A stretch of 64,000 bases of DNA from Micromonospora globbae (GTDB taxonomy: Bacteria; Actinomycetota; Actinomycetes; Mycobacteriales; Micromonosporaceae). Both the position numbers and the translations under genes were made by a program. Below, piece by piece: positions 1 to 8,316 of this stretch. Position 1 is the stretch's first letter. Each line of letters opens with the position of its first letter. Where the stretch lies: NCBI RefSeq assembly GCF_003610785.1, contig NZ_RAQQ01000016.1:1-64000 (forward strand), given 5' to 3'. The notes below the pieces were generated by a model, which was given only the letters and a program-made list of their open reading frames with translations, did not search any database and had not been told where the DNA came from.

Positions 1-45
1 GCCCTTGACCTGACACCCCGAACAACCAACGGCGGGGAACTATCT

Positions 46-115
46 GGCCGCCGTTGGGGAGAACTCCGCGGCCGTCAGCGGGGACAACTGCCGGCCGCCT
101 ACGGGGAGATCAAAG
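46..115 (+). repeat. Three degenerate 23-24 nt direct repeats
   Basis: Units begin with GGCCG at about 46, 70 and 93. Each continues into a TTGGGGAGAAC / GCGGGGACAAC / ACGGGGAGATC core. A weaker fourth unit (GGCGGGGAAC) precedes them at about 30. Function is unknown; they may be decayed minisatellite units. Confidence 0.5.
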
Positions 116-371
116 AGACCGTTGACACCCCGGCTGGGACGTCCGCACCCTCGTCCGCGTCGATCGGTGGACCTTGACTGCCGTTCGATCCGGGGCCCAT
201 AGGCCCGTGTTGCCGCTGAGGCCGTGGTGCCCCAGATATGGGGCAGGTCGACAGCGTCCACCCGACCGGTGTGCGCCCGGCTGGTTGGGCGCGCCTGGTC
301 GACCTCGACGCCGGTGGCATGGCGGTGACCGGGTGACGGGGATACCGCCCGGCGGACAGCGGGTCGAACAC

Positions 372-413
372 GACGGCGCCGGCCAGGGATAGGACGGCGC
401 TGGCCATGGATAG
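372..413 (+). repeat. Two tandem 21-nt units
   Basis: Two adjacent copies of a 21-base unit (GACGGCGCCGGCCAGGGATAG and its near copy) differ at two positions. They sit just downstream of the hexosaminidase stop codon. No stem-loop function is obvious. Confidence 0.6.
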
Positions 414-449
414 GCCGTGGCCTGCCGCGAGCTGGGTGCCCAGGGGCAG

Positions 450-2412
450 CTAGACCGGTTCGGCGGTGGTGTCCGGTGCCGGCTGGCCGGGAATCGGCTC
501 GGCGGCTGCTGCCGAGGCTGCCATCAGCGGCTCCGTCGCAGCAATCACTGCTGCCGCCGGCTTCGTCACGGGGATCGCTGCCGCCGCCGGCTCCGTCACG
601 GGGACCGCTGCTGCCGTCGGACCGGTCGCGGGGAGGGCTGCCGCGGGCTCCGTCGCAGAAGCTGCTGCTGCTGCTGCCGGTTCCGTCACGGGGGCCGCTG
701 CTGCCGGAGCGGCTGCGGTGGTCTCGGTCGGCGGCCAGGGCACCTCCGGCGACGGGTGGAAGGTGATTCCGGCCGCCGCCCAGCGGGGGCCGTGCCCGGC
801 CAGCCGTTCGCGGAAGCCGGCCCAGTCGTGGGCCGACCGCGGCGACCAGGCCAGCTCGGCCACGGCGGGCAGCCGGGGGAAGAGCATGAACTCGACCTCG
901 GCGAGCGTCGCCACGGACTCGGTCCAGAGCGGCGCCTCCACGCCGAGCACCGCCTCGGCGGGCACGCCGGCGATGTGGGTGCCCGGATCCCAGTCGTACG
1001 CGCGGCGGACGTCGATCAGGCCCGCCCAGTCGTGGCCGATCGGGGTGTCCGGGGTGTACTTCATGTCCAGGTAGGCGTGGTTGGCGGGGGGAGAGGATCA
1101 GCCGGGCGCCGCGGCGTACGGCGTCGGCCGTCTCGGGGTCCTCGCCGTTGGTGCCCCACCACTGGAGGACCCGCCCGTCGGCGTGCGCGGCCGGGGCGAG
1201 CTGGTGCCAGCCGACCACGGTCTTCCCGGTCGCCGCCACCAGTCGCTGGGCCCGTTCGATGAAGCCCCGGTAGACGTCCGCCGGCACCTTGAACGCCTCG
1301 TCGCCGCCGATGTGCAGCCACGGCCCCGGCGTGAGCGCGGCCACCTCGCCGAGCACGTCGGCCACGAAGTCGTACGTCCGCTCGTCGGCCGGGTCGACGT
1401 AGCTGAAGCCGACCTCGGTGCCGGTGTACGGCGGCGGCGCGACCTTGCCGGGCGCCAGCTCCGGGTACGCGACCAGCGCGGCGTTCGTGTGCCCGGGCAG
1501 GTCGATCTCCGGCACCACGGTGACGTGGTGGCGGGCGGCGTACCGGACGATGCGGCGGTAGTCCTCCCCGCTGTACGAGCCGCCGGGCCCGCCGCCCACC
1601 TCGGTGACGCCACCGACCTCCGCGAGTCGCGGCCACGAGTCGACGGCGATCCGCCAGCCCTGGTCGTCGGTGAGGTGCAGGTGCAGGTGGTTGAGCTTGT
1701 AGCGCGCCAGGTGGTCGACGACGCGCAGCACGTCGGCAACCGGGAAGAAGTGGCGGGCCACGTCGAGCATCGCCCCGCGGTACGCGAAGCGGGGCCGGTC
1801 GACGATCGACCCGCCGGGCACCGTCCAGCGCTCGGTCACCGGCGTCCGGCTCTCGACCGCCGGCGGCAGCAGCTGGCGCAGGGTCTGCACGCCGTAGAAG
1901 AGCCCGGCCGGGGTGGCGGCGACGATCCGGATCCCGTGCGGCGCCACGTCGAGGCGGTAGCCCTCGTCGCCCAGCTCCCCACCGCCGGTCACCGCCGGCA
2001 CGTTGACGTCCTGCCCAAGGGAGGCCGCCCCCGCCTCCAGCGGGTCGGTGGCGACGGTGAGGACCAGCGGGCCGTCGCCCTCGGTGCCGGCCGCGTCCGC
2101 GACGGGCAGCGGGAAGCCGGTGGCGGGCCGCAGCAGCGCCGCGAGCTCCTCGGCGACGTCCCGGCCCGCGGGGCTGACCCGGACCGCCGCGTCGGCGGTG
2201 AGCGTGAAGTCGGCCGCCGGGTCGGGCGCCACGAACTCGGGAGCGGGGACGACGTCACCCAGTCGGACGGGTGCGGGCGGGGCGAGCAGGTCGCCGGCGC
2301 GGTGGGCGGCGCTCCGGGCCAGCTCGGCGGCGGCCGGACGCCGGGTGGGCACGCCCAGCTCGTCGAGCGGGTCGGGGCCGGTCTCGGGCGGGGTGGCGGG
2401 GGTGGTCGTCAC
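450..2412 (-). pseudogene. beta-N-acetylhexosaminidase (GH20), one-base frameshift
   Basis: A glycoside hydrolase family 20 enzyme that removes terminal GlcNAc/GalNAc from chitooligosaccharides or glycans. The N-terminal GH20b-like domain is followed by the TIM barrel, with the landmarks NHLHLHLTDDQGWRI, PEIDLPGHT and the catalytic HIGGDE pair (D-E). The frame breaks at the G run 1086-1091. Removing one G joins LILSP to ANHAYLDMKYTPD and restores the family sequence, giving about 653 residues. The GTG at 2412 is preferred; an upstream TTG at 2451 also exists. No signal peptide is seen, so it is probably cytoplasmic. The last ~90 residues are an unusual Ala/Pro/Thr tail with repeated P-V-T-E-P-A-A-A. 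The break could be a homopolymer sequencing error or a true mutation. Confidence 0.85.
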
Positions 2413-2520
2413 GGCGAGGGCTCCCGGGTGTATTCGGGCGGGATATGGCAAAGGTCAGGTTCAGCGAGAACCAGTGCCCTCAAGCGTACGGCGGCAGGGG
2501 CGATTGCGTGATCATGCGCG

Positions 2521-2534
2521 TGGAAGCGTTCCCA
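2521..2534. promoter_or_regulatory. Candidate LacI-family (CebR-like) operator
   Basis: TGGAAGCGTTCCCA matches 12 of 14 positions of TGGGAGCGCTCCCA, the operator known for the streptomycete cello-oligosaccharide repressor CebR. It lies about 110 bp upstream of the hexosaminidase GTG, in the divergent region shared with ppdK. A LacI-type repressor controlling the glycosidase is plausible, but no such regulator gene is in the window. Confidence 0.4.
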
Positions 2535-2722
2535 AAAACCGGTACGAACGCGGATAGTGGTGATGGCTGTGCCTATTGTCACCGAACGGTCCCAGGCCAC
2601 CCGATGTTCGCTTAACCTTCGCCCACCGATCGTTGGACGACGCCGGATTACCGGTGGTCGCCCTCGGGGTATGTCCGAACTGAACCTTCGTTAAGTGTCA
2701 ATGGCGCGCGTTGGAGGGTCTG

Positions 2723-5431
2723 GTGGCAGCGCAAGAGACGGTCGACCACAAGTACGTGTACGACTTCGCCGAGGGCAACAAGGATCTCAAGGACCTGCTC
2801 GGTGGCAAGGGGGCCAACCTGGCCGAGATGACCAACCTCGGCCTTCCGGTGCCGCCCGGTTTCACCATCACGACCGAGGCCTGCAAGGCGTACCTCGCGA
2901 CCGGTGAGGAGCCGGCCGGTCTCGCCGACCAGATCGAGGCGCACCTGGAGTCGCTGGAGCGGGAGATGGGCCGCCGCCTCGGCGACCCGGACGACCCGCT
3001 GCTGGTCTCCGTACGCTCCGGCGCCAAGTTCTCGATGCCCGGGATGATGGAGACCGTCCTCAACGTCGGCCTCAACGACCGCAGCGTCATCGGGCTCAGC
3101 GCCCAGGCCGGCGGCAACGACCGGTTCGCCTGGGACTCGTACCGCCGCCTCATCCAGATGTTCGGCAAGACGGTCTGCGACGTGCCGGGCGAGGAGTTCG
3201 AGCAGGCGCTGGACGAGGCCAAGCGCGCCAAGGGCACCACCAGCGACCTCGACCTCGACGCCGACGACCTGCGCGCGCTCGTCGACGCGTACAAGAAGAT
3301 CTTCGCCAAGCACACCGGGCGGGAGTTCCCGCAGGACCCGCGCGAACAGCTGGACCTCGCCATCCGGGCGGTGTTCGAGTCGTGGAACGCCGAGCGGGCG
3401 GTCGTCTACCGCCGGCAGGAGCGGATCCCCGCCGACCTCGGCACCGCCGTCAACGTGGTGACCATGGTCTTCGGCAACCTCGGCCCCGACTCCGGGACCG
3501 GTGTCGCCTTCACCCGCGACCCGGCCAGTGGCGCCCAGGGCATCTACGGCGACTACCTCGCCAACGCCCAGGGCGAGGACGTGGTGGCCGGCATCCGCAA
3601 CACCGTGCCGTTGCAGGAACTGGAGCGGATCGACAAGAAGTCGTACGACGAGCTGCTCGGCTACATGGCCCGGCTCGAGGAGCACTACAAGGACCTCTGC
3701 GACATCGAGTTCACCATCGAGCGGGGCAAGCTCTGGATGCTCCAGACCCGGGTCGGCAAGCGGACGGCCGCCGCCGCGTTCGTCATCGCCGGGCAGCTCG
3801 TCGACGAGGGCCTCATCGACCTGGACGAGGCGCTGCACCGGGTCAACGGCGCGCAACTGGCCCAGCTGATGTTCCCCCGGTTCCGGCTCGACCACGACTT
3901 CGAGCCGGTGGCCAAGGGCGTCGGCGCCTCCCCGGGCGCCGCGTCCGGCAAGGCCGTCTTCAGCTCGGACCGGGCGGTCGAGATGGCCGCGCAGGGCGAG
4001 TCGGTGATCCTCGTCCGGCGGGAGACCAACCCCGACGACCTGAACGGCATGATCGCCGCCAAGGGCATCCTCACCTCCCGTGGCGGCAAGACCAGCCACG
4101 CGGCCGTCGTGGCCCGGGGCATGGGCAAGACGTGCGTGTCCGGCGCCGACGAACTCGACGTGGACATCCCGCAGCGGAGGTTCACCGTCGGCGGGCGGAC
4201 GGTGAACGAGGGCGACGTCATCTCCATCGACGGCACCACGGGCAAGGTCTACCTCGGCGAGGTGCCGGTCACGCCGTCCGAGGTCGTGCAGTACTTCGAG
4301 GGCACCCTCGACCCGGAGCAGACCGACGACCCGCTCGTCCGCGCCGTACACCGGATCATGACCCACGCCGACCAGCGGCGGCGGCTCGCGGTGCGGACGA
4401 ACGCCGACACCGCCGACGACGCGGCCCGTGCCCGGCGCTTCGGCGCCGAGGGCATCGGGCTGTGCCGCACCGAGCACATGTTCCTCGGCGACCGGCGGGA
4501 GCTGGTCGAGCGGCTCATCCTGGCCCGCACCGACGACGAGCGCGAGGCGGCCCTCGCCGCGCTGCTGCCGCTGCAACGGGCCGACTTCGTGGACATCTTC
4601 CGGGCGATGGACGGGATGCCGGTGACCGTCCGGCTGATCGACCCGCCGCTGCACGAGTTCCTGCCCCCGCTCGAACAGCTCGCCGTCAACGTGGCCGTCG
4701 CGCAGGAGCGGGGCGAGGACGTGGCCAAGGAGGAGGCGCTGCTCGCCGCCGTCCGGCGGATGCACGAGGAGAACCCGATGCTCGGGCTGCGCGGCGTACG
4801 GCTCGGACTGGTCATCCCGGGCCTGTTCGCCATGCAGGTCCGCGCGATCGCGGAGGCCGCCGTGGCCGTGGTGCGAGAGGGCGGCTCGGCCTGCCCGGAG
4901 ATCATGGTCCCGCTGGTCGGCGCCGTGCAGGAGCTGGAGACGGTCCGCGCCGAGGCCGAGAAGATCATCTCGGAGGTGGTCGGTGACAGCGGGGTCGAGG
5001 TGCTGATCGGCACGATGATCGAGGTGCCGCGGGCCGCGCTGACCGCCGGCCAGATCGCCGAGGCCGCCGAGTTCTTCTCCTTCGGCACGAACGACCTCAC
5101 CCAGATGGGCTGGGGCTTCTCCCGCGACGACGTCGAGGCGGCGTTCTTCTGGCGCTACCTGGAGCTGGGCATCTTCGGCATCTCGCCGTTCGAGTCGATC
5201 GACGCCGAGGGCATCGGCCGGCTCGTGCGCATCGCCGCCGAGGAGGGGCGGGCCGCCCGGCCCGGACTGAAGCTCGGCGTCTGCGGCGAGCACGGCGGCG
5301 ACCCGGACTCGGTGCACTTCTTCCACTCGGTGGGCCTCGACTACGTCTCCTGCTCCCCGTTCCGGGTGCCGGTGGCGCGGCTCGAAGCGGGCCGTGCCGC
5401 CGTGGAGACCGCCGGCTCGGACAGCCGCTGA
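2723..5431 (+). CDS. ppdK: Pyruvate, phosphate dikinase
   Basis: Interconverts pyruvate, ATP and Pi with phosphoenolpyruvate, AMP and PPi in the cytoplasm, at the PEP-pyruvate node. The N-terminal ATP-grasp domain starts with GGKGANLAEM. The swivelling domain has the phospho-histidine loop TSRGGKTSHAAVVARGMGK (about residues 450-470). The C-terminal PEP-binding barrel has GLCRTEHMF and a terminal GVCGEHGGD...SCSPFRVP block holding the catalytic Cys. At 902 residues it has the normal bacterial length. GTG 2723 is chosen because GGAGGG lies at 2713-2718; an upstream in-frame TTG at 2711 has no such site. It stands alone, divergent from the hexosaminidase and followed by a terminator-like palindrome. 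Confidence 0.97.
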   Translation: MAAQETVDHKYVYDFAEGNKDLKDLLGGKGANLAEMTNLGLPVPPGFTITTEACKAYLATGEEPAGLADQIEAHLESLEREMGRRLGDPDDPLLVSVRSGAKFSMPGMMETVLNVGLNDRSVIGLSAQAGGNDRFAWDSYRRLIQMFGKTVCDVPGEEFEQALDEAKRAKGTTSDLDLDADDLRALVDAYKKIFAKHTGREFPQDPREQLDLAIRAVFESWNAERAVVYRRQERIPADLGTAVNVVTMVFGNLGPDSGTGVAFTRDPASGAQGIYGDYLANAQGEDVVAGIRNTVPLQELERIDKKSYDELLGYMARLEEHYKDLCDIEFTIERGKLWMLQTRVGKRTAAAAFVIAGQLVDEGLIDLDEALHRVNGAQLAQLMFPRFRLDHDFEPVAKGVGASPGAASGKAVFSSDRAVEMAAQGESVILVRRETNPDDLNGMIAAKGILTSRGGKTSHAAVVARGMGKTCVSGADELDVDIPQRRFTVGGRTVNEGDVISIDGTTGKVYLGEVPVTPSEVVQYFEGTLDPEQTDDPLVRAVHRIMTHADQRRRLAVRTNADTADDAARARRFGAEGIGLCRTEHMFLGDRRELVERLILARTDDEREAALAALLPLQRADFVDIFRAMDGMPVTVRLIDPPLHEFLPPLEQLAVNVAVAQERGEDVAKEEALLAAVRRMHEENPMLGLRGVRLGLVIPGLFAMQVRAIAEAAVAVVREGGSACPEIMVPLVGAVQELETVRAEAEKIISEVVGDSGVEVLIGTMIEVPRAALTAGQIAEAAEFFSFGTNDLTQMGWGFSRDDVEAAFFWRYLELGIFGISPFESIDAEGIGRLVRIAAEEGRAARPGLKLGVCGEHGGDPDSVHFFHSVGLDYVSCSPFRVPVARLEAGRAAVETAGSDSR

Positions 5432-5447
5432 TCGCCGACGTCCTGGT

Positions 5448-5486
5448 GGGGGCCCCTTGTCCACCCGTGGTGGCGCGGGGCCCCTC
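5448..5486 (+). terminator. GGGGCCCC palindromic terminator after ppdK
   Basis: GGGGGCCCC (5448-5456) and GGGGCCCC (5477-5484) enclose an inner CCACC-CGT-GGTGG stem, making a composite hairpin 17 bp past the ppdK stop. No T tract follows, as is common in actinobacteria. A related structure occurs at 41205-41247. Confidence 0.6.
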
Positions 5487-5654
5487 TCGACGGGCTGGCG
5501 TGCGGAGGGCGTCGGGGTCGCGGCTCGGCGTGGCAGGGTGCGATCGCCCGGCGCCCGCTCGGCGTGGCGCGGTGCGGTCGCCCGGCGCGCCGTACGGCTG
5601 CCGCGGGCGTAACCTTGGCTCGCTCGTACTCCGTGGATGCGGAAGGGTGGCTGC

Positions 5655-6005
5655 ATGACCAGCGTCTGGGAGAGCCTGACCGTCGACGCCCACGATCCGC
5701 CGCGGCTTGCCCGCTGGTGGGCCGAGGCCCTCGGCTACCAGATCGTCACCGAGAAGCCGGACGCCGTGGAGATCCGCCCGTCGGCCGACCGCCTCCCGGG
5801 CATCGTCTTCGTGCCGGTCACGGAGGCCAAGGAGACCAAGAACCGCCTGCACATCGACCTGCGCCCGAGCGACCGGGAGGCCGAGGTCGAGCGGCTGGTC
5901 GACATGGGCGCCCGGCACGTCGACATCGGCCAGGGCGACGTCGGCTGGACGGTGCTCGCCGACCCGGAGGGCAACGAGTTCTGCGTGCTCCAGCAGCGGG
6001 GCTAG
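5655..6005 (+). CDS. VOC-superfamily (glyoxalase-like) protein
   Basis: A 116-residue protein with one vicinal-oxygen-chelate fold: two beta-alpha-beta-beta-beta units, with LARWWAEALGYQIV opening the first and WTVLADPEGNEFCVLQ closing the second. The ending DPEGNEFC is typical of Glyoxalase_6-type proteins, many of unknown substrate that act in resistance or detoxification. ATG 5655 is chosen for GGAAGGG at 5641-5647; an in-frame ATG at 5637 lacks a good site. It is followed after 12 bp by the dGTPase, perhaps as an operon. The substrate cannot be read from sequence. Confidence 0.85.
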   Translation: MTSVWESLTVDAHDPPRLARWWAEALGYQIVTEKPDAVEIRPSADRLPGIVFVPVTEAKETKNRLHIDLRPSDREAEVERLVDMGARHVDIGQGDVGWTVLADPEGNEFCVLQQRG

Positions 6006-6017
6006 GCCGGTGACCGG

Positions 6018-7382
6018 TTGAGCGGGCAGCCGCCTCCGGGCGCCGGCACCGTGCCGGACGCCGGCCGGGAGCGGGACGGGCGTGCCGTACGGAACGCGGA
6101 CGTTCCCGGCGCGCCGGACGCGGAACGCCGGGTGCCCGAGCCGCCCAAGGACACCGGCCACGGCCGGTCGCCGTACGAGCGGGACCGGGCCCGGGTGCTC
6201 CACTCGGCCGCGTTCCGCCGGCTCGCCGCCAAGACCCAGGTGCACACGGCCGGCACCGACGACTTCCTGCGTACGCGGCTGACCCACTCGCTGGAGGTCG
6301 CCCAGATCGCCCGGGAGATGGGTGCCCGGCTGGGCTGCGACCCGGACGTGGTGGACGTGGCCGGGCTGGCCCACGACCTCGGGCACCCGCCGTTCGGGCA
6401 CAACGGGGAGGCCGCGCTCGACCTGCTGGCCGCCCCGTGCGGCGGCTTCGAGGGCAACGCGCAGACGCTGCGGGTGCTCACCCGGCTGGAGGCCAAGGTG
6501 CTCGCCCCGGACGGCTCCTCCGCCGGGCTGAACCTCACCCGCGCCTCGCTCGACGCGGTCGGCAAGTACCCCTGGCCGCGCCGGCCGGGGGAGCGCAAGT
6601 TCGGGGTGTACGCCGACGACGCCGACGTGTTCGCCTGGATCCGGGCGGGCGCGCCGCCGGGGGAGCGGCGCTGCCTGGAGGCGCAGGTGATGGACTGGGC
6701 CGACGACGTGGCGTACTCGGTGCACGACGTCGAGGACGGCATCCACGGCGGGTACGTGACGCTGCGCCCGCTGCTGGTCGACGCCGACGAGCGGGCCGCG
6801 CTCTGCGCCGACGTGGCGGCCACCTACTCCGGCGAGTCCCCGTCCGACCTCGCCGAGGTGCTGGTCGAACTGCTCGCCGACCCGGTCCTCGCGCCGCTGG
6901 CCGGCTACGACGGCAGCCACCGTGCCCAGGCCGCGCTCAAGACGACGACCAGTGTGCTGACCGGGCGTTTCGTCACGGCGGCCGTCGCGGCCACGGAGGA
7001 GCGGTTCGGCCCGGGCCCGCACCGCCGGTACGCCGCCGACCTCGTGGTGCCCCGACCGGTGCGGGCGCGCTGCGCGCTGCTCAAGGGGATCGCGCTGCGC
7101 TACGTGATGCGCCGCCCGGGTGCGCACGCCCGGTACGAGTGGCAGCGGGCGGTCCTGGCCGAGCTGGTGGCCGTCCTGGCCGACCGGGCGCCGGACGCGC
7201 TCGACCCGGTCTTCGCCCCGCTCTGGCGGGCCGCGCCGGACGACGCCGCCCGGCTGCGCGTGGTGGTCGACCAGGTGGCCTCGCTCACCGACCCGGCCGC
7301 GGTGGCCTGGCACGCCCGCCTGGTCGGCGAGGGCGGTCGAGCCGCCCGGACCGACCCCACGGCGGCCGGCCCGCGAAGTTAG
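6018..7382 (+). CDS. dgt: Deoxyguanosinetriphosphate triphosphohydrolase-like protein
   Basis: Hydrolyses dNTPs to deoxynucleoside and tripolyphosphate, controlling dNTP pools. The HD-domain metal ligands are visible as TRLTHSLEVAQ, then AHDLGHPPFGHNGE, and the distal Asp in MDWADDVAYSVHDVEDG. Of ~454 residues, the first ~40 are a variable Pro/Gly/Asp-rich leader. The start is TTG 6018 or the in-frame GTG 6051; neither has a clear ribosome site. In many actinobacteria dgt lies beside dnaG, and here dnaG is 5 kb away with transport genes in between. Its stop overlaps the iron box of the next gene. Confidence 0.93.
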   Translation: MSGQPPPGAGTVPDAGRERDGRAVRNADVPGAPDAERRVPEPPKDTGHGRSPYERDRARVLHSAAFRRLAAKTQVHTAGTDDFLRTRLTHSLEVAQIAREMGARLGCDPDVVDVAGLAHDLGHPPFGHNGEAALDLLAAPCGGFEGNAQTLRVLTRLEAKVLAPDGSSAGLNLTRASLDAVGKYPWPRRPGERKFGVYADDADVFAWIRAGAPPGERRCLEAQVMDWADDVAYSVHDVEDGIHGGYVTLRPLLVDADERAALCADVAATYSGESPSDLAEVLVELLADPVLAPLAGYDGSHRAQAALKTTTSVLTGRFVTAAVAATEERFGPGPHRRYAADLVVPRPVRARCALLKGIALRYVMRRPGAHARYEWQRAVLAELVAVLADRAPDALDPVFAPLWRAAPDDAARLRVVVDQVASLTDPAAVAWHARLVGEGGRAARTDPTAAGPRS

Positions 7383-7399
7383 GGTAGCCTAACCACATG
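7379..7399 (+). promoter_or_regulatory. IdeR/DtxR-type iron box over a leaderless promoter
   Basis: TTAGGGTAGCCTAACCACA (7379-7397) matches 16 of 19 positions of the DtxR/IdeR consensus TWAGGTTAGSCTAACCTWA. GTTAGG and CCTAAC form perfect arms (7378-7383 and 7388-7393). TAGCCT (7385-7390) fits an actinobacterial -10 (TANNNT) and ends 6 nt before the ATG at 7397, so transcription should begin at or next to the start codon. No Shine-Dalgarno is present. Iron-bound IdeR would cover the -10 and repress. Confidence 0.8.
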
Positions 7400-8227
7400 T
7401 CGGAACGCCGTACGAAGGTCACGTCGGCCCGGGTCCTGCGCACCGAGCGGCCCGCCCCGCGCCTCATCCGCCTCGTCCTCGGCGGGGAGGAGCTGGCCGG
7501 GCTGCCCGTGGGAGAGTTCACCGACCACTACATCAAGGTGGTCTTCCCGCAGCCCGGTGTGGCGTACCCCGTGGCGTTCGACCTCGACGCGATCCGCCGC
7601 GAGCTGCCCCGCGCGTACTGGCCGCGGCTGCGGACGTACACCGTGCGGGCCTTCGACCCGTGGGCCGGGGAGCTCACCGTGGACGTCGTGTACCACGGCG
7701 ACGAGGGGCTGGCCGGGCCGTGGGCGGCCCGCCTGCGCCCCGGTGACCCCGTGCGCTTCGTCGGCCCCGGCGGCGGGTACGCCCCGAGCCCGGACGCGGA
7801 CTGGCACCTGATGGTGGGCGACGAGAGCGCGCTGCCGGCGATCGCCGCGGCGCTGGAGCGGCTGCCGGCCGGCGCGCCGGCGAAGGTGTTCCTGGAGGTC
7901 GACGGGCCGGCCGACGAGCTGGCGCTGCACAGCCGGGGCGCCGTCGAGCTGTGCTGGCTGCACCGGGGCGCCCGGCGGGTGGGCGACGCGCTCGTGGCGG
8001 CCGTGCGGGACCTCGACTTCCCGCCCGGTGCCGTGCACGCGTTCGTGCACGGCGAGGCGACGTTCGTGAAGGAGCTGCGCCGGCTGCTGCGGATCGAGCG
8101 CGGCGTGCCCCGGGAGATGCTCTCCATCTCCGGCTACTGGCGCCTCGGCATGGACGACGAGGGCTGGCGGGCCAGCAAGCCCGAGTGGAAGCGGCAGGTC
8201 GAGGCCGAGGAGGCGCTCGCCGCCTGA
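7397..8227 (+). CDS. Siderophore-interacting protein (FAD-binding ferric reductase family)
   Basis: A 276-residue SIP/ViuB family protein. These cytoplasmic flavoproteins reduce ferric siderophores to release iron. The N-terminal FAD-binding barrel contains the family signature RLRTYTVRAFDP (about residues 75-86). The C-terminal SIP domain has LMVGDESALPAIAAALE, followed by HAFVHGEATFVKELRRLL and the closing ISGYWRLGMDDEGWRASK. The ATG directly follows the iron box, with no ribosome site, implying a leaderless iron-repressed message. The gene stands alone, with no siderophore synthesis or uptake genes nearby. Confidence 0.95.
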   Translation: MSERRTKVTSARVLRTERPAPRLIRLVLGGEELAGLPVGEFTDHYIKVVFPQPGVAYPVAFDLDAIRRELPRAYWPRLRTYTVRAFDPWAGELTVDVVYHGDEGLAGPWAARLRPGDPVRFVGPGGGYAPSPDADWHLMVGDESALPAIAAALERLPAGAPAKVFLEVDGPADELALHSRGAVELCWLHRGARRVGDALVAAVRDLDFPPGAVHAFVHGEATFVKELRRLLRIERGVPREMLSISGYWRLGMDDEGWRASKPEWKRQVEAEEALAA

Positions 8228-8316
8228 CCCGCCCCGGCGGGTGTCGGTCGCCGACGCTTCGCCCGATATGCACCCTGTGACGCCCTCCCGCTGCCGAGGA
8301 TGGGCAGGGGGTGCCC

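Larger units (their letters stand above)
1..449. other. Intergenic left edge, no gene seen
   Basis: I see no convincing gene here. Open frames in this stretch are short, lack ribosome sites and have no recognisable protein signature. The stretch lies downstream of the minus-strand hexosaminidase and holds two small sets of direct repeats, listed separately. A gene ending just left of the window cannot be excluded. Confidence 0.6.

Noticed and set aside
2648..5656. A 1002-codon minus-strand frame over ppdK
   Set aside because: It is antisense to a complete PPDK with all motifs. Its composition is typical of a third-frame artefact in high-GC DNA.
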